From JAALLB01 sp964502215 (GTDB lineage: Bacteria; Pseudomonadota; Alphaproteobacteria; Rhizobiales; Rhizobiaceae), in NCBI GenBank assembly GCA_964502215.1, contig CAZCUN010000011.1:4274-68273 (forward strand): 64,000 bases of DNA, in the 5' to 3' direction. Shown here piece by piece: positions 1 through 8,746 of the stretch; position 1 is the first letter of the stretch, and every line of letters begins with the position of its first letter. The translations under genes were made by a program, and so were the position numbers. The notes beneath the pieces are model-generated. The model made no database searches. It was not told where the DNA came from and worked only from the letters and a program-made list of their open reading frames with translations.

Positions 1-1336
1 GCGAGGTATCCTGCGTCACCATCCCAATGTTAGCGCGCAAACTATCTTGCTTAACATCTGCGATATTCTGATCGCCAATTTTTACAGCCCCACCTTCTAC
101 ATCATAAAATCGCAAAAGAATATTCGTAAGCGTTGTCTTGCCAGCGCCTGAACGACCAACCAGACCAATCTTTTCTCCAGGCTGAATATTAAGCGAAAGG
201 TTTTCCATCACAGTCCCCTCGCCGCCATAGGTAAAATGGATATCCTTAAACACAATAGGCTTGCCATGCGCATCAAGCTCACTTGCGTTTGGCTTGTCTT
301 GAATATTCTGCACCTTGGAAAGCATGTTCATACCATCTTGCACGACACCAAGCGCTTCAAACAAACGGGCAAGTTCCCACGTGACCTAATAGGCCATGCC
401 GTTCATGCGCAACACAAGGCCTACCGCAACAGCAACCGCACCAACGCCAACAACCTCCCCCATCCAAAGCCAAATCCCAGCAACGCCAGCCCCTACCAAA
501 AGCAGATGATTTAAAAACTTAATACAAACTTCTAAACTGGTAGATAGGCGCATCTGTGGATGCACCGTTTGCAAAAACCCATCCATAGCATCACGCGCAT
601 AAACCTCTTCACGGTCGGTATGTGCAAAAAGTTTAACCGTCGCTATATTGGTATAACTATCGACAACACGCCCTGTCATAAGCGAACGCGCATCCGCCTG
701 TTCTTTAGAAATCGCTGACATCTTGGGCAGGAAATAACGCAGCATCAAAACATAAAGCAAAAGCCAACAAGCAAACGGCAACATCAACACCCAATGAAAA
801 GATGCCGCTAAAATCATCGCTCCAAAAAAATAAACTGACACATAAACCATCACATTTAAAATTGTGATGGTTGCATCACGCACAGCAAGAGAGGTTTGCA
901 TAACCTTGGTTGCAACACGGCCAGCAAATTCATCCGAGAAGAAAGACATGCTTTGGCGAAGCAAATACTTATGCATCTGCCATCGCATCACCATGCCATA
1001 ATTTCCCAAAATAGTTTGATGCAGAATGACTGAATGAAAAATGCCAATAATCGGCATGATTACCAAAATAAAGACCAGCATGACAATCAGCTTCGTGCCT
1101 TCATCAGCCAAGAATGTCTCTCGGTTTGCTTCACTTAACCAATCAACAATATTACCAAGAAACCCAAACAGCGCCACTTCCGTTGCAGAGATAATCGTAA
1201 TCAGCAAAGCCATAAGTGCCAGATATTTCCAGCTTGGTTTGGTATAATGCCAAAAGAAAGCAAGTAGCGTATTAGGCGCTCTTTGTGGAACGTCGTCAGG
1301 ATATGGATTGATTAAGGATTCAAAATAAGAGTACAT
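1..1336 (-). pseudogene. ABC exporter (fused permease-ATPase), in-frame stop, partial at window edge
   Basis: The reading frame starts at ATG 1336 after a good ribosome binding site (AGGAGTC) and codes for a membrane domain of an ABC exporter of the MsbA/MdlB type with several hydrophobic helices. A TAG stop lies at 386-388, but the same frame continues beyond it with recognisable exporter sequence: the linker (VTWELARLFEALG), then the nucleotide-binding domain with Walker A LVGRSGAGKTT at about 128-166, and a Q-loop (VTQDTS) at the window edge. The signature motif and Walker B would lie outside the window. Related exporters carry a Trp at the interrupted position (NGMxxW), so a TGG to TAG change explains the stop. 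It could be a pseudogene, a sequencing error, or a strain-specific mutation. The product is probably a lipid or drug exporter; the substrate is unknown. Confidence 0.8.
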
Positions 1337-1370
1337 GACTCCTATCTAATCCCCTTAAGTCGAGTTTACC

Positions 1371-1820
1371 ATGCCTGACCTTGTTTTATTCCAACCTGAC
1401 ATTCCAGGAAACACAGGAACTTTATTACGCCTTGCCGCATGCATGGGTGTGCGTGTGCATATCATCGAACCAGCAGGCTTTAGGCTAGACGAAAAAGCGT
1501 TTCGCAGAGCTGGCATGGATTACGTTGAACAAGCCGCGATGCAAAAACATTTAAACTGGGCAGAATTTGAAAAATGGCGCAAATCAGAACAAAGGCGCAC
1601 ATTACTGCTCACAATAAAAGCCACACAAAACTACACCGATTTTAAGTTCCAAAAATCAGACCTCATCATGCTAGGCCGCGAAAGCATCGGCGCACCAGAC
1701 TATGTGCACGAAGCAGTCGATGAACGCCTTACAATCCCCATGGCAGGCGAAGCAAGATCGTTAAACATGGCACTAACAGGCGCAATGGTTCTAGGCGAAG
1801 CAATTAGGCAGGTGAGTTAA
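1371..1820 (+). CDS. trmL: tRNA (cytidine(34)-2'-O)-methyltransferase TrmL
   Basis: This 149-residue SPOUT-class methyltransferase is expected to 2'-O-methylate the wobble base of tRNA-Leu using S-adenosylmethionine. The visible motifs are the N-terminal DIPGNTGTLLRLAA, the central LGRESIGAP, and the C-terminal SAM-binding knot IPMAGEARSLNMA. The length matches the family, whose members are single knotted domains of about 150-160 residues acting as dimers. It is divergent from the interrupted ABC exporter, with only 34 bases between the two starts, so both promoters must share that short space. Identification is confident from motifs; the exact target tRNA is family knowledge. Confidence 0.93.
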   Translation: MPDLVLFQPDIPGNTGTLLRLAACMGVRVHIIEPAGFRLDEKAFRRAGMDYVEQAAMQKHLNWAEFEKWRKSEQRRTLLLTIKATQNYTDFKFQKSDLIMLGRESIGAPDYVHEAVDERLTIPMAGEARSLNMALTGAMVLGEAIRQVS

Positions 1821-1836
1821 TAGTTAATAGCAAATA

Positions 1837-2652
1837 TCATTCAGCCGATGATTGGAAAAACTTATATGCTTTTTCATTGATATATTTAGCTGGGGTGTAA
1901 TACCAATGTGTGTGACCTTTTAAAACGACAAGATCAACATCTTGCCCCGCCTCAGAAAGCATTTGTGAAGATTGGCGTGCATTTTCCAAATTAAAAATAT
2001 GGTCACTCGTTCCCAGCATAAAGAGTATTGGTGCTTTAGCGAAATTAGAACTTAGTACATTTGATAGATTTGCTGCATCAGGATAGCCTGCATGCGCAGC
2101 TACCGCTTTAAAAGGCGAAGCTTTTTGTATGCTAAGAAAACCTGCATATACCGCACCAGATGAATGCCCAAATAAATAGATTTTAGACGCATCGAATTTA
2201 TGTTCATCTGCCACTTTTGCAATAACTGCTTGAATAAACTCAACTGGATCATTTTGGAAACTCCATCCAGATTTAGAAAAACTATCAGGCGCAACAACTA
2301 ATGCCCCTGATTTTCTAGCTTGTGATTGCCACATATCAACCATAGATACGCCAGTTCTTTGGCTACCATGTAATAATACAATCAAAGAACGTTCAGGTTT
2401 TTTACTACCTTCAAAGATATGGAATCTACGCTCAGTTCCGTTAAAATCAAAAGAATGAGTAGCAAATTTACCAGCCCTCTCTTTATAACCAGTACGATAA
2501 CGCGCGGCAGCAAGCGGCAGTTTTGTTTCTACTACGTTCAGCTTCCCAGGCCCTAATGGCTCAACACCCCAGTCTGAATTATTATAAGCAAAGATAGCGC
2601 CTATAATCACAACCAAAAGAAGTGCCAAACCAATAAGAAAATCTTTAATCAT
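1837..2652 (-). CDS. membrane-anchored alpha/beta hydrolase (PHB depolymerase-like esterase)
   Basis: The protein has 271 residues with one N-terminal hydrophobic segment (about residues 5-23), which is either an uncleaved anchor or a signal peptide, so the enzyme domain should face the periplasm. The hydrolase fold is shown by the oxyanion-region motif LLHGSQR, the nucleophile elbow GHSSG, a late Asp in LGTSDHIF and the C-terminal His in KGHTHWYY, a complete Ser-Asp-His set. The arrangement resembles the poly(3-hydroxybutyrate) depolymerase/LpqC type of esterases. The start at 2652 is preceded by GGATAAA. The substrate cannot be read from sequence, and no neighbour suggests one. Confidence 0.75.
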   Translation of the reverse strand: MIKDFLIGLALLLVVIIGAIFAYNNSDWGVEPLGPGKLNVVETKLPLAAARYRTGYKERAGKFATHSFDFNGTERRFHIFEGSKKPERSLIVLLHGSQRTGVSMVDMWQSQARKSGALVVAPDSFSKSGWSFQNDPVEFIQAVIAKVADEHKFDASKIYLFGHSSGAVYAGFLSIQKASPFKAVAAHAGYPDAANLSNVLSSNFAKAPILFMLGTSDHIFNLENARQSSQMLSEAGQDVDLVVLKGHTHWYYTPAKYINEKAYKFFQSSAE

Positions 2653-2736
2653 TTTATCCAGCTTATCTTTATAAAATTCCCGAAAATAAATTACATTAAA
2701 CAGTTAGGATTAATTGATTAAGATAATAAGAACTCT

Positions 2737-3474
2737 TTAACGAAATGATAGGCTTAAGTCGCGTAAATTATTACGTTCCTTTGTGTCGAGAATATTATTT
2801 TTATTCACATCAAAGCGTACGAATGTATCGCGAAGAACTTTCAAATATTCCGCCTTTGTGACTATACCGTTTTCATCTGTGTCAAAAGAAAAATCAATCG
2901 CCTGAGAAAACCTTTTAACAGTCTTATTTTTAGCAGTTTTATCATTTGCAGCTTGTAACATTTCTGCAAATGTAATTACACCATCCTTGTCAAGATCAGG
3001 TAAGTCAGCACTCGCTTTAATTTTTTTCAATATAAGAGCTGATTGCTCTTTTGTTGGTTTTATCGTCACACTACGCAAACCAGCAATTGAGCGTGATGCG
3101 CTCAGGTTACTTTTTGATAATTGAACAAGTTCATTCTCAGAGACAGAACCATCACCATCAATATCCAACCGCAACCACTTTGTGATTATATTAACTCTTT
3201 GCCCTGAATTACGAACCATCAACTTAAAGTCTGCTTCACTTCTTTTATACCCATCCCCATCAGGATCAAATTGATCAAATCTGTCAGCTAATTTTTGTGA
3301 AGAATTTTCCCAATCAACATTTAAGTATGAATATGATGAAAGTAATCGAGCTGCGGACGCCTCTGCTTTTGTAAAATCAGACGCCTTAACTTCTTGAGAA
3401 AAAGCAGGGTGAATTGTTGCAAATATTATTGCACTAGACAAAAGTATTTGCTTGGTTTTTTTGAATAAAATCAT
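2737..3474 (-). CDS. secreted EF-hand calcium-binding protein
   Basis: This 245-residue protein opens with a typical signal peptide (positively charged start, hydrophobic stretch, cleavage near AFSQE). The mature part holds at least four EF-hand loops: DPDGDGYKRSE, DIDGDGSVSENE, DKDGVITFAE and DTDENGIVTKAE, plus a possible fifth, DVNKNNILDTKE. It is therefore expected to bind several calcium ions outside the cytoplasm. No enzymatic domain is visible. The start has a clear AAGGAA ribosome binding site. It lies in its own transcription unit between the hydrolase and a small hypothetical gene. Role is unknown; calcium buffering or calcium-dependent protein interaction is the inference. Confidence 0.8.
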   Translation of the reverse strand: MILFKKTKQILLSSAIIFATIHPAFSQEVKASDFTKAEASAARLLSSYSYLNVDWENSSQKLADRFDQFDPDGDGYKRSEADFKLMVRNSGQRVNIITKWLRLDIDGDGSVSENELVQLSKSNLSASRSIAGLRSVTIKPTKEQSALILKKIKASADLPDLDKDGVITFAEMLQAANDKTAKNKTVKRFSQAIDFSFDTDENGIVTKAEYLKVLRDTFVRFDVNKNNILDTKERNNLRDLSLSFR

Positions 3475-3563
3475 ATTATTTTTCCTTTGCTATATTTTAA
3501 TATTACGTAAAGTAAGTATTAATATTTCAAATACAAGATTTTAGTCAAATTAATCTACACTGA

Positions 3564-3893
3564 TTAATCCGCACTTGGCAGTCTTCTCATGGTAAATTCA
3601 ATCTCATCATTATCAAGCACACGCCAACTTTCGACTTCACTCCAATAGGCAGCTTTTGGGTATTTTTTCAAAAAGCCTTTAGCGAATGTTCTGGCATCTT
3701 CTCGTGGTAGGATATGTGTTTCACGTTTCCAGCTATCAAGTTTAGTGCCACGGTTACCCAATATATTATTGCGCATTTCGCGACGACGCTCTGCCCAGCT
3801 TTTGTTTGCACCCCGCGAACGCTCTACAGCCTGAGATGCTTTGCTGGCATCTGAAACAGAATATCTTGCTTTTTTATCATCCATATCAGCCAT
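3564..3893 (-). CDS. hypothetical basic protein (109 aa)
   Basis: A 109-residue soluble protein that I do not recognise. The N-terminal half is rich in Lys and Arg and low in hydrophobic residues (SWAERRREMRNN), so it is probably extended or helical. The C-terminal half has a mixed composition with two Trp-containing stretches (AAYWSEVESWRVL) ending in a predicted strand. No signal peptide or membrane segment is present. The start may be ATG 3893 or the Met three codons later at 3884. It is divergent from hemF. The coding call rests on an open frame with normal composition and no competing frame. Confidence 0.6.
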   Translation of the reverse strand: MADMDDKKARYSVSDASKASQAVERSRGANKSWAERRREMRNNILGNRGTKLDSWKRETHILPREDARTFAKGFLKKYPKAAYWSEVESWRVLDNDEIEFTMRRLPSAD

Positions 3894-4057
3894 TTACTCG
3901 GCCTTTAAAAGTGAACATGATATTAATCTGGGCATTGCAACAAGCCGAGTCAAGTTTTCTGGACACTTCATATTGCAAATCACTTGGAAATATGGACAAG
4001 TCGCAGTGTAATTTTATACGTAATAGACATTGCATCATTTTAGACAGGAATTTCAAA

Positions 4058-4975
4058 TTGGCAGGCAAACACACACCACCACCCGCAGGACTTCCAGATA
4101 ACATTGAAGAAAAAAAGCAACTTGCAGAAGCTTGGTTTCAAAAAATTCGTGATAACATTTGTATTGATCTAGAACAATTAGAAGACAACTTAGAAGGCAC
4201 TCTATCAGATCAAGAACCAGGTCGCTTCACACGTAAAGACTGGAAACGCGAAGAAGGCCATGGCGGTGGCGGCACAATGTCTATGATGTATGGTCGCGTG
4301 TTCGAAAAAGTTGGCGTTCATACTTCCACTGTTTACGGAACTTTGTCAGAAGATTTCAAAAAACAAATCCCGGGCGCTGATGAAAACCCTGAATTTTGGG
4401 CATCAGGTATTTCTTTAATTGCACATCCACAAAACCCAAACGTCCCAGCCATACATATGAACACGCGCATGGTTGTTACAACCAGCCAGTGGTTTGGTGG
4501 CGGGGCTGATCTTACCCCTGTGTTAGATGCAAGACGCACCCAAGAAGACGAAGACACCCGCGTATTTCACCGCGCAATGAAATTTGCTTGTGACCGCCAT
4601 GAGGTTGCAAACTATGATGAATACAAAGAATGGTGTGATGAATATTTCTACCTAAAACACAGAGACGAAATGCGCGGCATCGGTGGCATATTCTATGACT
4701 ACTTACATTCAGACGAAGAAAAAGGCGGTTGGGACGCTGACTTTAAATTCACGCAAGACGTCGGCAGAGCGTTCAATGTTGTTTATCCAGCACTTGTTAT
4801 GAAAAACATGAACAAGCCTTGGACAGAAGAACAAAAGCAAGAACAACTCGTGCGCCGTGGTAGATACGTTGAGTTCAACCTGCTTTACGACAGAGGCACA
4901 ATCTTCGGCCTAAAAACAGGTGGTAATGTGGAAACAATTCTAAGTTCCATGCCACCTGAGGTTAAATGGCCATAA
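4058..4975 (+). CDS. hemF: oxygen-dependent coproporphyrinogen III oxidase HemF
   Basis: HemF performs the aerobic oxidative decarboxylation of coproporphyrinogen III to protoporphyrinogen IX in haem synthesis, in the cytoplasm. The whole family core is visible: GRFTRKDWKREEGHGGGG, VGVHTSTVYG, the substrate-site block TSQWFGGGADLTP, and the closing VEFNLLYDRGTIFGL. The frame is open from 3806, but the upstream part shows no family similarity. The start proposed is TTG 4058 because AGGAA sits at 4046-4050, seven bases before it, and the resulting 305 residues match the family length. An ATG at 3992 is the alternative, with a badly spaced ribosome site. No operon partner is evident; the ATPase gene downstream starts 9 bases after the stop. 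Confidence 0.93.
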   Translation: MAGKHTPPPAGLPDNIEEKKQLAEAWFQKIRDNICIDLEQLEDNLEGTLSDQEPGRFTRKDWKREEGHGGGGTMSMMYGRVFEKVGVHTSTVYGTLSEDFKKQIPGADENPEFWASGISLIAHPQNPNVPAIHMNTRMVVTTSQWFGGGADLTPVLDARRTQEDEDTRVFHRAMKFACDRHEVANYDEYKEWCDEYFYLKHRDEMRGIGGIFYDYLHSDEEKGGWDADFKFTQDVGRAFNVVYPALVMKNMNKPWTEEQKQEQLVRRGRYVEFNLLYDRGTIFGLKTGGNVETILSSMPPEVKWP

Positions 4976-4984
4976 AATTACAAT

Positions 4985-6097
4985 ATGATAAGTGGAAGAA
5001 TTAATAGATTATATGCAACTAACTTTCGGTTGCTTAAAAAATTACATCTTCCCCTCGATTATCTTGCTGTTTATCTTGGAGAGAATGGCACAGGTAAAAC
5101 TAATATTTATCGAGCATTAGAACTGTGTCACCACGCAGCATTGGGCGATATTTCAAAATGGCTTGCAAAACAAGGCGGGATGGATTCCACAATGTGGGCG
5201 GGAGAAATTCGTGCACATGAGAAACCTACTATAACAGTAAGTATCGAATTAGGCGATTATTGCTACACTATAACTCTAGGCTTTCGATCGAATACAATGG
5301 CAGCCTTTGATAATGAGCCACTTATCAAAGAAGAGCTTCTTGAATTTATATTCAATGACCGCAAGCAGATGGTCATGCACAGAACGGGTCCCTCAGTTAA
5401 AATATCCGATACCAATAAAAAGATAAAAAACCTTGATTTTCAGCTACTGCTAACAGAAACAGCCTTATCAACAATTCCAGCAGAAATGGCCTCAAATGAG
5501 CTTGCTTCATTTCGCAACACACTATTGGATTGGCGTTTTTATCACTCCTTCCGTGTTGATGAAGGCGCACCCATTAGACAACAATGTAATGCAATAACAG
5601 CAACAAAGTTAGATGCTGATGGCGCTAACCTTGCTGCCGTATTTGCAACCCTAGAATGGATTAGAGAAGATGCTGCTGATTTAAAGTCAATTGTTAGTCA
5701 GGGCTTTAATGGCGCAAAATTAGTACTGCCGTACCCATCTGACAAAGCAGAGTTTTCAATGGTTTGGCCTGACATGCCAAAACGACCCTTTAAGCAATCT
5801 GAATTATCAGATGGTACAATTCAATTTTTAGCACTTTGCGGTGCATTATTATCTTATAACACGCCTCGCGTGATTGTTCTAAACGAGCCTGAAACAAGCT
5901 TACACGTAGATATGATGCCATCGCTTGCAAGACTAATTTCAAAAGCAAGCGAGGTCTCACAAATTATTGTGGTAACGCACTCCGAAAGACTGACTTTAGA
6001 ATTAGAGCAGCTATGCGCCTGCCCCATAAGAAAAGTGTACAAAGATAAGGGAGAAACAAAAATAGAAAATCTTAGTAAATTCGGAGAATACGAATAA
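4985..6097 (+). CDS. RecF/SMC-like AAA ATPase
   Basis: A 370-residue protein with an N-terminal P-loop in LGENGTGKTNIYRAL (about residues 30-45) and a C-terminal ABC-type ATPase half with the signature-like SELSDGTIQFLAL and Walker B VIVLNEPETSLH, followed by the D/H-loop region VVTHSERL. This layout, with the two halves of the ATPase head separated by about 230 residues and no long coiled coil, fits the AAA_21/AAA_15 group of RecF/OLD-like ATPases. No TOPRIM nuclease domain follows, so this is not an OLD nuclease. It begins 9 bases after hemF and may be co-transcribed with it. Function is unknown; a DNA-repair or defence-related role is only a family-level guess. Confidence 0.8.
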   Translation: MISGRINRLYATNFRLLKKLHLPLDYLAVYLGENGTGKTNIYRALELCHHAALGDISKWLAKQGGMDSTMWAGEIRAHEKPTITVSIELGDYCYTITLGFRSNTMAAFDNEPLIKEELLEFIFNDRKQMVMHRTGPSVKISDTNKKIKNLDFQLLLTETALSTIPAEMASNELASFRNTLLDWRFYHSFRVDEGAPIRQQCNAITATKLDADGANLAAVFATLEWIREDAADLKSIVSQGFNGAKLVLPYPSDKAEFSMVWPDMPKRPFKQSELSDGTIQFLALCGALLSYNTPRVIVLNEPETSLHVDMMPSLARLISKASEVSQIIVVTHSERLTLELEQLCACPIRKVYKDKGETKIENLSKFGEYE

Positions 6098-6141
6098 ACT
6101 CTGAAAAAAATTACTGTATGAGCACACAAATTCTTTGCAGT

Positions 6142-7377
6142 TTATATCAACCCCAACAACTCATCGCGTTCAAGCCTAAACCCACTCTCCACCCAAGTCT
6201 CCTCAAGCGCCTTAAGTCTCGCCCCCATTTCAGGGCCTGCTTCCATTCCTGACTTGATTAAATCTTGACCTTGCAATGGAAATTTTGGGCGCGACCAACC
6301 TTGAGCATGAGCAATCAGCTTGAGCATGGCATCGCCACCTGTATTTTCTTCGCGGCCACGTAGGTGAACAACCTCAAGTTTCATCGCATCAAGCAAACCT
6401 TGTGCGTCACTTCTATATAAAAGCTTTTCTAATTCAGCAGTTTTCATATCAGGTTTTGGTGCAGGATTATCAGCCCAAGCAAGCATCCGCTGAGTTTCTT
6501 TTTTGGAAAAAGTCATCCGCTTGCTCATGAGCTTCATGGTATCAACATCAGGTCGCACCATACCCATCAAACGAAAAAGTGCATCAGCCTGCCAGCCTTG
6601 TTCTTGCTCTAGTCGCAAAAGACCAGGTATTGCATCCGTTCCCCATTTATGCGTTTCAGGAATAACACCCCCTAATATCCCAGTCGTACGCATCCATAAG
6701 ATTGCACGAGTAGGGTCAGGCGCTGCCAGCATCTTTTTAAGTTCCATCCAAACCCGCTCAACCGACAAACCTTCAAGCAACATTCGGTTTGTACTACATG
6801 CTTTCAAACCAGCTGCATCAGGCCGCCCTTCTCCATACCAAGCAAAGAACCGAAAGAACCTCAAAATTCGAAGACTGTCTTCGCGTATTCGGGTTTCAGC
6901 ATCACCAATAAAGCGCACAACTTTGTTTTGAATATCAGGGTAGCCGTTCACCAAATCATAAACTTTGCCTTCGCGGTCGCAGTATAATCCGTTGATGGTT
7001 AAATCGCGACGGTTTGCATCTTCTTCCCAATCCGTACCAAATGCCACCACGGCATGGCGACCATCAGTTTCAATATCTTTTCGAAGTGTTGTTACTTCAA
7101 ACGCTTTGCCATTAATCACAGCTGTTACTGTGCCATGTTCAATCCCTGTTGGAACAGCTTTATGTTCTGCTGCTTGCAAACGTTCAACGACGTCTTGCGG
7201 TAGAACCGTTGTGCAAAGGTCGACATCATTGACAGGCATTCCCATCAAGGTATTTCGAACTGCCCCACCCGCAACACGCGCATCACCGCCATTGGAACAC
7301 AAAATATCAAACAGCGCTTGCAAGGCTTCATCCTGCAACCAAGCATCTGAAATTATAACGTCGTTTAACTCATTCAT
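6142..7377 (-). CDS. cca: CCA tRNA nucleotidyltransferase
   Basis: This 411-residue enzyme adds or repairs the CCA end of tRNAs. It carries the class II nucleotidyltransferase motifs: the GG motif in VAGGAVRNTL, the catalytic DVDLCTT, then ANRRDLTINGLY (motif C) and EDSLRILRFFRFFAWYG (motif D with the ERxxRE-like helix). The protein extends well past the catalytic head with a helical C-terminal body of normal size. Its start codon overlaps the stop of the upstream Nudix gene (ATGA), so the two are translationally coupled in an operon with the DUF1285 gene. Confidence 0.93.
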   Translation of the reverse strand: MNELNDVIISDAWLQDEALQALFDILCSNGGDARVAGGAVRNTLMGMPVNDVDLCTTVLPQDVVERLQAAEHKAVPTGIEHGTVTAVINGKAFEVTTLRKDIETDGRHAVVAFGTDWEEDANRRDLTINGLYCDREGKVYDLVNGYPDIQNKVVRFIGDAETRIREDSLRILRFFRFFAWYGEGRPDAAGLKACSTNRMLLEGLSVERVWMELKKMLAAPDPTRAILWMRTTGILGGVIPETHKWGTDAIPGLLRLEQEQGWQADALFRLMGMVRPDVDTMKLMSKRMTFSKKETQRMLAWADNPAPKPDMKTAELEKLLYRSDAQGLLDAMKLEVVHLRGREENTGGDAMLKLIAHAQGWSRPKFPLQGQDLIKSGMEAGPEMGARLKALEETWVESGFRLERDELLGLI

Positions 7378-7994
7378 TTAAAAACCCTATGATGCAGAAC
7401 GCGAATCATGCCCGCTGTTACACCCCAGATATAATGCTCTAGATAAGGCATTGCATAGAAAAATCGTTCTTGGTCATTCCAAGTTTTACTAGTCTTTTGG
7501 TGATTAGCCTCATCCATCAAAAACGAAAGCGGCACTTCGAACATATAATCGACTTCGTCAGGACTTATCTCAAAATCGGCACCCTCGCGGACAAACCCTA
7601 CGATGGGCGCAACGCGGTATCCTGAACCTGTGTGATAATCAGGCAAACGCCCCATGATCTCAACTTCATTGATATCAAGTCCAATTTCTTCCCAAGCCTC
7701 ACGAAGAGCAGCAGCTTCGGGGGATGCGTCGTCTTCATCAATTTTGCCACCAGGAAAAGCAATTTGCCCTGAATGATTATTCAGTGTTTCCGTGCGTTTG
7801 GTCAAAATCACATTGACCTCGCCTTTGCGCTCAATCAACCCAATTAAAACAGCCGCATGTTTTTTAGCATTTGCGATAATACTTTCTTGCATGCCATCAT
7901 TGAGATAATAATCGCCATCAACTTCGCCATCAGCAAAATTTAATTTACTTAAAAGCTTGGCGCGAACTTCAGGTTGTGAAAACTTCAATGACAC
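7374..7994 (-). CDS. Nudix CoA pyrophosphatase
   Basis: This 206-residue Nudix hydrolase has the specific CoA-pyrophosphatase (UPF0035) motif, seen here as LTKRTETLNNHSGQIAFPGG, directly followed by a Nudix box with the catalytic REAWEEIGL. Such enzymes split CoA or acyl-CoA into 3',5'-ADP and (acyl)phosphopantetheine. It is the middle gene of the DUF1285-Nudix-cca operon: only 5 bases separate it from the upstream gene, and it overlaps the start of cca by four bases. That gene order recurs in Rhizobiales (from memory). Exact substrate preference is not shown by the sequence. Confidence 0.88.
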   Translation of the reverse strand: MSLKFSQPEVRAKLLSKLNFADGEVDGDYYLNDGMQESIIANAKKHAAVLIGLIERKGEVNVILTKRTETLNNHSGQIAFPGGKIDEDDASPEAAALREAWEEIGLDINEVEIMGRLPDYHTGSGYRVAPIVGFVREGADFEISPDEVDYMFEVPLSFLMDEANHQKTSKTWNDQERFFYAMPYLEHYIWGVTAGMIRVLHHRVFK

Positions 7995-7999
7995 AATGT

Positions 8000-8614
8000 T
8001 TACGCACTTAATTTGGCAAGTTCATCTGCAGGCATGATTGGAAAAACTTCCCCCTTGCTTCGCACCGCAAACATCAACCTGCCATCAACTTCTATTTCTT
8101 CGCCATATTCAATTAATTCATACATTACAGGACGTGCAAGAACGGCCTCTAAACGTCCACGTATAAGCACATAAGGTTTGACGCCATTATTTTCTGGCAC
8201 AACAACAAAGCGTAATGGGTTATCATGGCCTATCTCAACCACATCATCCATATTTGTGCGTATAGTGATAACCTGCTCGCCATTTTCTTCATGTGCATTC
8301 ATTTCAACTGCAATAAAATGCGCGTCTTCTACCGTGATACCAACAAGCTCAACAGGTGTTACAAGATAAGTCTTACCATCTTCATCCTTACGCAGAACAG
8401 TTGAAAAAAGTTGTACCAGCGCCTTACGACCAATTGGTGTTCCCATATAAAACCAAGTTCCATCAGCCTTGATTTCCATTGGAATATCGCCGCAAAAGTC
8501 AGGATGCCATTGATCCACAGGTGGCAGACCTTTTTCTTTCTTACCAGCGCGTGAAATCAGCGCTTCAAGGCCACTTAACCCTTTGGCAACCTGATTATCC
8601 TCAATTTCTGCCAT
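8000..8614 (-). CDS. DUF1285 family protein
   Basis: A roughly 204-residue cytoplasmic protein of the DUF1285 family, recognised from the N-terminal pattern with PPVDQWHPDFCGDIPMEI, then GTWFYMGTPIGRKALVQLF and the later VVPENNGVKPYVLIRG. No enzyme motif is visible and the function of the family is not established. An upstream in-frame Met at 8641 exists, but the start at 8614 (MAEIED) fits family length better and follows an AGAAAG ribosome site. It is the first gene of the operon with the Nudix and cca genes, and is divergent from the MoxR gene. Confidence 0.8.
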   Translation of the reverse strand: MAEIEDNQVAKGLSGLEALISRAGKKEKGLPPVDQWHPDFCGDIPMEIKADGTWFYMGTPIGRKALVQLFSTVLRKDEDGKTYLVTPVELVGITVEDAHFIAVEMNAHEENGEQVITIRTNMDDVVEIGHDNPLRFVVVPENNGVKPYVLIRGRLEAVLARPVMYELIEYGEEIEVDGRLMFAVRSKGEVFPIMPADELAKLSA

Positions 8615-8746
8615 AATTATTCTTTCTAACAGACTTATCACATTTTAGTTTATGTGAATCATTACACTTGAAGTCACACAATCAACAACTACCATGCTAT
8701 ATATAAGATACAATTTCTATTCTAAAGAATTATGCGGAGTTTATTT

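Noticed and set aside
386..1336. Treating the 316-codon frame as a complete half-transporter gene
   Set aside because: The same frame carries conserved exporter sequence immediately after the stop, so this is an interruption, not a natural end.
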